Shown: piece by piece, positions 6,633 to 11,790 of the stretch | How positions within the stretch are numbered: the stretch's first letter is position 1 | Layout of the letters: every line of letters starts with the position of its first letter | Source: GCA-003244245 sp036501085 | GTDB taxonomy: Bacteria; Actinomycetota; Actinomycetes; Mycobacteriales; Pseudonocardiaceae | Reading direction: 5' to 3' | Length of the DNA stretch: 11,790 nt | NCBI GenBank assembly: GCA_036501085.1 | Contig: DASYAZ010000033.1 | Span: forward strand, 1-11,790 | The notes under the pieces: generated by a model | Seen by the model: only the letters and a program-made list of their open reading frames with translations | What the model was told of the DNA's origin: nothing | Databases searched by the model: none | Program-made: the position numbers and the translations under genes

Positions 6633-7027
6633 TCTTTCCGTTCGTCGAGCTGCCGCAGACTCCGGGAGGCTGGCCGCGGCCCGTGGTCGACGTCGTCGTG
6701 GGGAACATGGCTGAGGTTCTGATGCCATGCCTCGTCGACAGCGGAGCCATGAATACGCTGCTGCCTAGCTGGATTGCCGATCTGGCCGGAATTGACTGCG
6801 CGGACGCACCGGCGAAGACTCTCGGCGTCGCCGGTGCCGGCACCAAAGCCCTGATGGTTCCAACGCTACTGACCGTCGGCGACCACAGATGGGAGGCCGA
6901 AGTGGGTTTCTGTGACCCGTGGCCATACGGCTGGGGCCTGCTCGGTCAACTCTCATTCTTCCGATACTTCGTCGTGACGTTCCGGGCGGCCGACTTCGAG
7001 CTCGAGATCGAGCCGGTCCGGCGTTGA
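6629..7027 (+). CDS. retropepsin-like aspartic protease candidate
   Basis: The 132-aa product has the single-domain retropepsin pattern: a beta strand (PVVDVVVGNMAEVLMP) leading to LVDSGAMNTLLP with the putative catalytic Asp37 in Asp-Ser-Gly-Ala, a glycine-rich VAGAGT (68-73) in the flap region, and a second hydrophobic-glycine element GLLGQLSFFRYFVVTF (103-118) typical of the family's C-terminal half. Such proteins act as homodimers, each subunit giving one Asp. There is no signal peptide or transmembrane anchor, so it is predicted cytosolic. The GTG at 6629 is chosen because it overlaps the preceding TGA (GTGA) and gives a compact domain; an upstream ATG in the same frame lies deep inside the previous gene. 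Its substrate is unknown; the coupled neighbour is an obvious candidate partner. Confidence 0.75.
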   Translation: MIFPFVELPQTPGGWPRPVVDVVVGNMAEVLMPCLVDSGAMNTLLPSWIADLAGIDCADAPAKTLGVAGAGTKALMVPTLLTVGDHRWEAEVGFCDPWPYGWGLLGQLSFFRYFVVTFRAADFELEIEPVRR

Positions 7028-7036
7028 GGCGGGAAG

Positions 7037-7087
7037 GCCCGCGGCTGCTCGGGCATCTACCCGGTCCGGGACCCCTCCCCGTGGTGA
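7037..7087 (+). pseudogene. decayed 3' fragment related to the 78-aa gene at 9402-9638
   Basis: Positions 7043-7072 match 9594-9623 at 25 of 30 bases, and in frame both encode SGIYPVRD. Here the frame ends at TGA 7085-7087 after PSPW, and nothing upstream resembles the rest of the 78-aa gene; the frame meets the stop of the protease gene at 7025-7027. This is best read as a leftover 3' end from a lost or recombined copy. The match is short, so coincidence is not excluded. Confidence 0.4.
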
Positions 7088-7142
7088 GCCTCGCGGCGGC
7101 GCGGCTCACCAGGTGGCGGAGCGGGCGGCGCTAGGGTGCCGC

Positions 7143-8159
7143 ATGCCTTCGACTGCACTACTCACCGTCGATGATATCGACGAGATCGGCCGCGCCGCGT
7201 TCGAGGCCGGTCAGCCACTTGAACTTGCTGACGAGCTGGTCGGCGCGGTCGATCAGGGTCTGGTGGCAGACCAGGTCGACACCGGATATGCCCTGATGCT
7301 GGCCGCTGAGATCACCGAACGCGATGGTGATCTCCCGTCCGCTCTGATGCTGGCCGAGCGGGCCATCGAGGCTGACCGCACCCACGGTGAATCGGACGGC
7401 TACCCGCGGGCGTGCCGGGCCCGGTTGTTGCTGCGGCTCGGTCGCGAGGAGGAGGCGATGGCCGAGTTGACGGCGCTGCGGCCGCTGCTGACCCAGGACC
7501 CCGACGCGGTGACCTATGTCAGCGAGGCGTTGGAGGCAGGCGGTCGCACCGAGACTGCCGAGCAGTGGCTGACCGCGGCGCTGCTCACGGCGTTGCAACA
7601 GCGGCAGGAGTTGGAATTCCGGCGTGGGCACGCTGACTACACACAGGCGGCGAGTGTGGCGTTCATGCTGGCCCAGTGCCGGCACCGGATCCGTAGCGAC
7701 CTGGGTCTGTCACACGACTCCTACGATGATCTCGCTGACCGTCTGATGAGCGCGGTGCAGGCTGCGCTCGGTGCGGAAGAACCGGACTACGAGTCGGCCA
7801 CGCTGCTGTTCTGGCCGCAGCCCGAGTTCGACCGGCTCCTGTTGCGTTGGCCGGCACTGGCCGAGGAATACGGCCGGACGTGGGACGAATACCGGGCCGC
7901 GCTGCAGAAGACCCTGGTGCTGTGGTCGGAGTCCGGTTCTCTGCAGCTTGGATTGCTGGCCGGTTCCGTCGACGAGCTGGTCACCTATGCGGAGCGCAGC
8001 GACGACGATCCAACCGACCCGCAGGCCCGTCAGAACTACGCGCAGGACCTCACCGATCCTGGACGGGAGATCGCCTGGCCTCCTGGCCGCAACCACCCCT
8101 GCTGGTGCGGCTCTGCGCAGAAGTACAAGAAATGCTGCCTGCCTCGCGCCCGCACCTGA
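7143..8159 (+). CDS. TPR-like protein with C-terminal SEC-C zinc motif
   Basis: The 338-aa product has a helical, Ala/Leu/Glu-rich region resembling TPR repeats at about 45-140 (YALMLAAEITERDGDLPSALMLAERAIEAD; ARLLLRLGREEEAMAEL), a less clear middle part, and a C-terminal SEC-C motif GRNHPCWCGSAQKYKKCC with putative zinc ligands Cys320, Cys322, Cys331 and Cys332. SEC-C tails occur on SecA and on many uncharacterised bacterial proteins, where they mediate protein or ribosome contacts. No enzyme motif is seen, so I infer an adaptor or scaffold role. The ATG at 7143 is chosen over one at 7113 because the first ten residues from 7113 look like intergenic sequence; the ribosome binding site is weak. 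It converges on the DUF397 gene, with 30 bp between stops. Confidence 0.8.
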   Translation: MPSTALLTVDDIDEIGRAAFEAGQPLELADELVGAVDQGLVADQVDTGYALMLAAEITERDGDLPSALMLAERAIEADRTHGESDGYPRACRARLLLRLGREEEAMAELTALRPLLTQDPDAVTYVSEALEAGGRTETAEQWLTAALLTALQQRQELEFRRGHADYTQAASVAFMLAQCRHRIRSDLGLSHDSYDDLADRLMSAVQAALGAEEPDYESATLLFWPQPEFDRLLLRWPALAEEYGRTWDEYRAALQKTLVLWSESGSLQLGLLAGSVDELVTYAERSDDDPTDPQARQNYAQDLTDPGREIAWPPGRNHPCWCGSAQKYKKCCLPRART

Positions 8160-8189
8160 GCAGCGCCACTGCCCTTCAGTCTCAATTGG

Positions 8190-8396
8190 TCAGCCGAAGT
8201 CGTCGGCTCGGACGCTGCCGAGAAAGGCTCGCCACTCGAGGCCGGTGAGGACCAGGATTGTCCCGGCGGGAGCCTTGGAATCGCGCATGGCGATCTGGCC
8301 GGGCAGCGATGCAACCTCGACGCAGTCGCCCTCGGCGCCGTCGTTGCTACGGCTGCTCTTGCGCCAGGTCGCGTGGGACAGGTCGGACGCGCGCAC
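8190..8396 (-). CDS. DUF397 domain protein (partner of XRE regulator)
   Basis: The 68-aa product matches the DUF397 pattern throughout: TWRKSSRS near the start, CVEVASLPGQIAMRDSK in the centre (CVEVA and RDSK are hallmarks) and a C-terminal LEWRAFLGSVRADDFG. DUF397 proteins are encoded beside XRE/DUF5753 regulators in Streptomyces and relatives; the pair Scr1/Scr2 (SCO4441/SCO4442) is an experimentally studied example affecting antibiotic production, and such pairs have been proposed to behave like toxin-antitoxin modules. The GTG at 8396 has GAGG about eight bases upstream. It lies 27 bp after the XRE gene on the same strand, so they probably form one operon. Since the XRE partner appears broken, this gene may now be unpaired. 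Confidence 0.88.
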   Translation of the reverse strand: MRASDLSHATWRKSSRSNDGAEGDCVEVASLPGQIAMRDSKAPAGTILVLTGLEWRAFLGSVRADDFG

Positions 8397-8423
8397 AGTG
8401 CTCGCCTCGTTAGCTCTCGGTGG

Positions 8424-9261
8424 TCACAGGCTGGCGGCCAGCTGCTCGATGAGGGCTGCCGAGTCGCGCGGGCTCAGCGCCTCGGACCGCAGCCGGTCGA
8501 ACACCAGGTTACAACTCTGGACCTGCGCCTCCCTGTCCAGGTGCAGTGCGCTCGCGGTGTGTTCGATGTAGGCGATCTCGGGCTCGTCGGGATCACCGAA
8601 CCCCAGCACGGTGAACGAGCCGTTCAGGCCGGAGTGCACGCCGGAGGGAGGTGGGCAGTACTTGAAGGCACACCGAGCCAAGGTCGGCTACCGCGACAAG
8701 TTGCCGTAGCTGGGCGCGCATCGTCGCGACGCCGCCGACCGGGCGGCGCAGCGCGGACTCGTCCACGATCGCGACCAGCTCGAGTGCCGGTTCCCCGGTG
8801 AGCCGGCGTTGCCGGAACAGCCGTGCCTGCACGTCCCGGTCGACCTCGGCATCCGTCGGGCGCCGCCGGGAGTGCTGGAACAGCACTCGCATGTAGTTCT
8901 CGGTCTGCAACAGCCCTGGCACGTAGGCGAGCTGGTAGTTGTGCACCACGGTGGCGTCCAGCTCCAGCCTGAGGTAGCCCTGGTCACCGATCCCGTAGGC
9001 GTGCCACTCGCCCTTCTTCCGGGCTTCCCGGACCATGTCGATGATCTCGGTCCATTGGGCCCCGCCGATGTTGTAGAGGTCGAGCATGCTGCGCACGCCG
9101 TGCACGTCCACGCCCTGCTGGGCGGTTTCGATCCGGCCGAGCTTGCTGGTCGACCAGTCCAGCTTCGGCGCGGCCTCCTCCAGGCTGAGCCCGGCCTCCT
9201 CACGTAGCCGGCGCAGTGTGCGGGCGAGCTGCCGCTGCTGCAGCGTCCCCTTGATGCCCAC
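8424..9261 (-). pseudogene. XRE-family regulator with DUF5753 domain, frameshifted
   Basis: Two overlapping frames together make one ordinary 278-aa XRE/DUF5753 regulator. The first frame (from GTG 9261) has a helix-turn-helix at about 10-65 (LRREEAGLSLEEAA-like LRRLREEAGLSLEEAAPKL, STSKLGRIE) and the DUF5753 start YVPGLLQTENYMRVLF (113-128), running to LQVLP (199-203). The second frame continues with SGVHSGLNGSFTVLGF and ends SPRDSAALIEQLAASL. The switch lies at 8643-8653; removing one base restores a continuous protein of the usual family length. As written, the protein would end at 8593 with 19 aberrant residues. Either the gene is a recent pseudogene or there is a sequence error. GGAGG sits only three bases before the GTG. 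It is divergent from the 78-aa gene at 9402. Confidence 0.85.
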
Positions 9262-9401
9262 CCACCTCCGACCACGTCACTGCCGGTGCCGATCATGGTC
9301 ATGGGAAGCCGGATCTGGGAACCCAGCTCCAGCAGCCCAGCGACGTCCTCCCGTCTGGATTGTAGGAAGCCCACTGCACCAATCACGGGAGGAATCACCA
9401 G
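9262..9401. promoter_or_regulatory. divergent XRE / 78-aa gene control region with inverted repeat
   Basis: This 140-bp gap must serve two divergent genes. It contains the inverted repeat CTGGG-AA-CCCAG at 9315-9326, a plausible binding site for the neighbouring XRE regulator, close to midway between the two starts. GGGAGGA at 9387-9393 is the ribosome binding site of the rightward gene. Promoter hexamers are not clear. Operator function is inference. Confidence 0.4.
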
Positions 9402-9638
9402 ATGACCCCGCAGAAGCTGCCCGACCCACCGGAGCTCGTCGCGTTGTGTCGGGAGGGCAAAGACGGTCAGGAGGAGGTGGCGGGCTGGGCGATGGTGCTT
9501 GCGGACCACGTGGTGGGCTATGTCCCGGACCGCTCAGGCGGCGGTGCGGCCTCCTATACTTTCGAGTCGCTGGAGTCCGCAACCTGGCTCCTCGGCTACT
9601 CCGGCATTTACCCGGTGCGGGATCTCGTCATCCGATGA
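9402..9638 (+). CDS. 78-aa protein of unknown function, divergent from the XRE/DUF397 pair
   Basis: I do not recognise the family. The acidic 78-aa product has a proline-rich start (MTPQKLPDPPELVALC), a central GWAMVLADHVVGYVP segment with the look of two beta strands, and a C-terminal SGIYPVRDLVIR. It is too short and polar for a membrane protein and has no signal peptide. The ATG at 9402 has GGGAGGA eight bases upstream, the best ribosome binding site in the accessory region, which supports real expression. Its divergent placement beside an XRE/DUF397 pair suggests it belongs to that cassette. A scrap matching its 3' end at 7043-7072 indicates that a second copy once existed nearby. Confidence 0.7.
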   Translation: MTPQKLPDPPELVALCREGKDGQEEVAGWAMVLADHVVGYVPDRSGGGAASYTFESLESATWLLGYSGIYPVRDLVIR

Positions 9639-10080
9639 GCACCGGGCCGCTGCTTATCAACGCCATGCGCAACTGCCTTAATGCGTCCGGTGGATGAGGA
9701 TGTCGATGGCGTTGTCACCCTCGCTGATCGCTGTCGCTGCCCGGCCAGCGGTGAGCAGTCCTGATCCGCCGCTGTCGCGGGGTGCGTGGGCGAGGGTGGT
9801 GGGGCGGTCGTGTGAGGAGGTGCCGGGCGCGGCAACTGGACGCCGAGGTTGCCACCCACGGCACCTGTCCAGTAAATCCCCCCACCTTCCCGATGGGGCT
9901 CCTGTGACGAATGTGACAGGGTGAGGAGAGCCCGCTCGGGAGCCGCAGCCGGGTGAGAACGACATCGCAACCCCCAGGGTAGATCGCGGACAGAACTCGC
10001 CGATGCCTCACCGCCATGTGCCGGTCGCCCTCCTAGACCGGAGCGTCCCTCGGAGACGTCGATACGATCGCCGCTTCGTG

Positions 10081-10114
10081 GAATCCGGCTTTGGCGCCGC
10101 CGAGGTCCGGATTC
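10081..10114 (+). repeat. long hairpin-forming inverted repeat
   Basis: GAATCCGG (10081-10088) and CCGGATTC (10107-10114) are perfect eight-base complements. Inside them, 10089-10095 can pair with 10099-10105 (seven pairs, two of them G-T wobbles), leaving a three-base loop and one bulged T. No T-run follows. It may be a terminator for transcription from the accessory region, a remnant of a small mobile repeat or a structured RNA; the sequence alone does not decide. Confidence 0.5.
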
Positions 10115-10356
10115 GACGACTACCTCTGGGCCCGCCCGTTACGTCCCCGATGGCTTGTGACGAGTTACGGCGGTCGGGCATCCCATTCTTTATGTGCGAG
10201 CACCCGGCTGAGGCTGCGGCTGACCAAGGCGGTTCGCGGCGCGGTGGCCCGGCCCATGCCGGACCTTCCGCCCTGCTTGACCTGCACGTACGTCTGGCCC
10301 CGCGAGCAGCGAGCCTGATGACCGCGTGCCCTCCGTGCTGCACTGAGCTGCGGGGA

Positions 10357-10362
10357 TAGACT
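10357..10362 (+). promoter_or_regulatory. candidate gyrA -10 element
   Basis: TAGACT matches four of six bases of TATAAT and lies 68 bp before the gyrA start. No good -35 is seen at the right spacing. Since gyrA is cut off from gyrB here, it needs its own promoter, and this is the best-placed candidate I can find. Confidence 0.3.
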
Positions 10363-10429
10363 GGCTGGGTTGCGCGCATGTTCGCCCGTTGGGTCAGGCG
10401 CGTACGGACGTCGAAGGGAACCAAGCTCT

Positions 10430-11790
10430 GTGACGGAGATCACCCTGCCACCAGACGGAGACCGTGTCGAGCCGGTCGACATCCAGCAGGAGATGCAGCG
10501 CTCCTACATCGATTACGCGATGAGCGTCATCGTCGGGCGCGCGCTTCCCGACGTCCGCGACGGGCTCAAGCCGGTGCACCGCCGGGTGCTGTACTCGATG
10601 TACGACTCCGGTTTCCGCGCCGACCGAGGATACGTCAAGTGTGCTCGTGTCGTCGGCGACGTGATGGGCAACTACCACCCGCACGGTGACTCCGCGATCT
10701 ACGACACCCTGGTGCGGCTGGCCCAGTCGTGGTCGATGCGCTACCCGCTGGTCGATGGGCAGGGCAACTTCGGCTCCCCGGGCAACGACCCGGCGGCTGC
10801 GATGAGATACACCGAGTGCCGGCTCACCCCGCTGGCGCAGGAGATGCTGCGCGACATCGACAAGGAGACCGTCGATTTCGAGCCGAACTACGACGGTCGC
10901 ACCGAGATGCCCACGGTGCTGCCGGCCAGGATCCCGAATCTGCTGGTCAACGGCAGTTCCGGGATCGCGGTGGGGATGGCGACGAACATCCCGCCGCACA
11001 ACCTGCGTGAGGTCGGCGCAGGTGTGGTCTACCTGCTGGAGCACCCCGACGTCGACGACGACACCCTGCTCGACGCGCTCCTCGAGCGGATCAAGGGCCC
11101 GGACTTCCCCACCCGCGGTCTGATAGTCGGCACCGACGGTATTGCTGATGCCTACCGCACCGGTCGCGGGTCGATCCGGATGCGCGGCGTGGTGGAGATC
11201 GAGGAGGACATCCGGGGTCGCACCACGCTGCTGATCACCGAGCTGCCCTACCAGGTCAACCCGGACAACTTCATCGAGTCGATCGCCGCGCTGTCCCGGG
11301 ACGGCAAGCTCGGCGGGATCGCGGAGATCAACGACGAGTCCAGCGACCGCATCGGCATGCGGATCGTGATCACGCTCAAGCGGGACGCGGTCGCCAAGGT
11401 GGTGCTCAACAACCTCTACAAGCACACCCAGCTGCAGCACACCTTCGGTGTCAACATGCTCGCGATCGTCGAGGGCGTCCCGCGCACGCTGCGCCTGGAC
11501 CAGGTCATCCGGCACTACGTGCGCCACCAGCTCGATGTCATCGTCCGGCGGACCCGTTACCTGCTGCGCAAGGCCGAGGAACGGGCCCACCTGCTGCGCG
11601 GCCTGGTCAAGGCACTCGACATGCTCGACGAGGTGATCGCGCTGATCCGCCGCTCACCCACGGTGGACGACGCGCGCACCGGCCTGATGGAGCTGCTGGA
11701 CGTCGACGAGATCCAGGCGAACTACATCCTGGAGACCCAGCTGCGCCGGCTGGCCGCGATGGAGCGCCAGAAAGTCGCCGAGGATCTGGC
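10430..11790 (+). CDS. gyrA: DNA gyrase subunit A, 5' part (runs off the window)
   Basis: This is the DNA-breaking and rejoining subunit of gyrase. The visible 453 codons cover the N-terminal winged-helix and tower domains. Visible: MQRSYIDYAMSVIVGRALPDVRDGLKPVHRR, the quinolone-resistance-determining helix GNYHPHGDSAIYD with Ser88 and Asp92 (the position of E. coli Ser83 and Asp87), the catalytic Tyr127 in AMRYTE, GSSGIAVGMATNIPPHN, and ELPYQVNPDNF. Ser88 is the usual susceptible-type residue, unlike the Ala found in M. tuberculosis. The GTG at 10430 has AAGGGA about ten bases upstream and gives the usual short acidic N-terminus ending EPVDIQQEMQ. The reading frame is open to the last base. 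A 4.36-kb insertion separates it from gyrB. Confidence 0.97.
   Translation, partial: MTEITLPPDGDRVEPVDIQQEMQRSYIDYAMSVIVGRALPDVRDGLKPVHRRVLYSMYDSGFRADRGYVKCARVVGDVMGNYHPHGDSAIYDTLVRLAQSWSMRYPLVDGQGNFGSPGNDPAAAMRYTECRLTPLAQEMLRDIDKETVDFEPNYDGRTEMPTVLPARIPNLLVNGSSGIAVGMATNIPPHNLREVGAGVVYLLEHPDVDDDTLLDALLERIKGPDFPTRGLIVGTDGIADAYRTGRGSIRMRGVVEIEEDIRGRTTLLITELPYQVNPDNFIESIAALSRDGKLGGIAEINDESSDRIGMRIVITLKRDAVAKVVLNNLYKHTQLQHTFGVNMLAIVEGVPRTLRLDQVIRHYVRHQLDVIVRRTRYLLRKAEERAHLLRGLVKALDMLDEVIALIRRSPTVDDARTGLMELLDVDEIQANYILETQLRRLAAMERQKVAEDL

Larger units (their letters stand above)
9639..10429. other. about 790 bp without a convincing gene, upstream of gyrA
   Basis: Reading frames here lack ribosome binding sites, family resemblance and consistent codon bias. 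On the minus strand, 9678-9800 reads as a plausible C-terminal tail (GLLTAGRAATAISEGDNAID...) and may be a decayed gene end, but no intact gene is seen. TGTGAC is repeated at 9903-9908 and 9912-9917 inside an imperfect inverted repeat whose outer arms are GGGCTC (9896-9901) and GAGCCC (9928-9933). A strong hairpin lies at 10081-10114. The last 80 bp hold the candidate gyrA promoter. No tRNA is present. Confidence 0.5.

Noticed and set aside
8424..8681. Separate 85-aa gene on the minus strand
   Set aside because: Its sequence is the C-terminal part of the DUF5753 domain, continuing the frameshifted XRE regulator; the apparent start has no ribosome binding site.
9608..9970. 120-aa minus-strand reading frame
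   Set aside because: It overlaps the end of the 78-aa gene, has no ribosome binding site and has low-complexity Arg/His/Pro content typical of shadow frames.
10003..10359. 118-aa rightward reading frame before gyrA
   Set aside because: Arg/Pro/Ala-rich composition, no ribosome binding site, no recognisable domain, and it spans the strong hairpin.
10115..10429. tRNA gene near gyrA, as is common in bacteria
   Set aside because: No T-loop GTTCGANTC with a matching acceptor stem was found here or elsewhere in the window.
6072..10429. Integrative element with attachment repeats between gyrB and gyrA
   Set aside because: No integrase, transposase or tRNA was seen, and I found no direct repeat longer than about seven bases shared by the two ends (only short GACGTC-type words).
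1..11790. CRISPR array or complete insertion sequence
   Set aside because: No regularly spaced repeats of 20 bases or more, and no transposase-like protein in any frame.

Overview
The window looks like the oriC-proximal core of a high-GC actinobacterium. The order gnd-like 6-phosphogluconate dehydrogenase, recF, DUF721/dciA, gyrB, then gyrA is the conserved actinobacterial replication neighbourhood. GTG starts are common, and the XRE/DUF397 gene pair is typical of Streptomyces and Pseudonocardiaceae. I infer a Pseudonocardiales-like host; nothing in the window fixes the genus. The flanking dnaA/dnaN genes are not present, although they would be expected just to the left.

Left part (1-1122): a short intergenic stretch, a leftward DJ-1/PfpI-family gene (119-748), then 374 bp without a gene. 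That stretch holds a pair of DnaA-box-like sites (821-841) and two hairpins, one unusually strong (1003-1032), just upstream of gnd. Core block (1123-6071): gnd, recF and dciA are tightly spaced or overlapping, then a promoter-bearing gap and a complete gyrB. The 5' end of dciA carries three DnaA-box-like sites, two of them spaced exactly as in the pair upstream of gnd.

Middle part (6072-10429): about 4.36 kb of accessory DNA separates gyrB from gyrA, which in most actinobacteria lie next to each other. It contains (i) a two-gene unit joined by a GTGA start/stop overlap, encoding a 158-aa protein with a YPPKQ...LRRLGF module and a 132-aa retropepsin-like aspartic protease candidate; (ii) a TPR-like protein with a C-terminal SEC-C zinc motif; (iii) a leftward XRE regulator, broken by a single-base frameshift, with its DUF397 partner; (iv) a divergent 78-aa protein of unknown function; and (v) about 790 bp without a convincing gene, containing a strong hairpin. 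A decayed scrap matching the 3' end of the 78-aa gene sits 2.5 kb away between the protease and TPR genes, so this locus appears to have turned over more than once.

Right end (10430-11790): the first 453 codons of gyrA, running off the window. The core genes work together in DNA replication: DciA for helicase loading, RecF for gap repair, GyrBA for supercoiling. The accessory genes look like regulatory or possibly defence-type cargo. Their functions are not established by the sequence.
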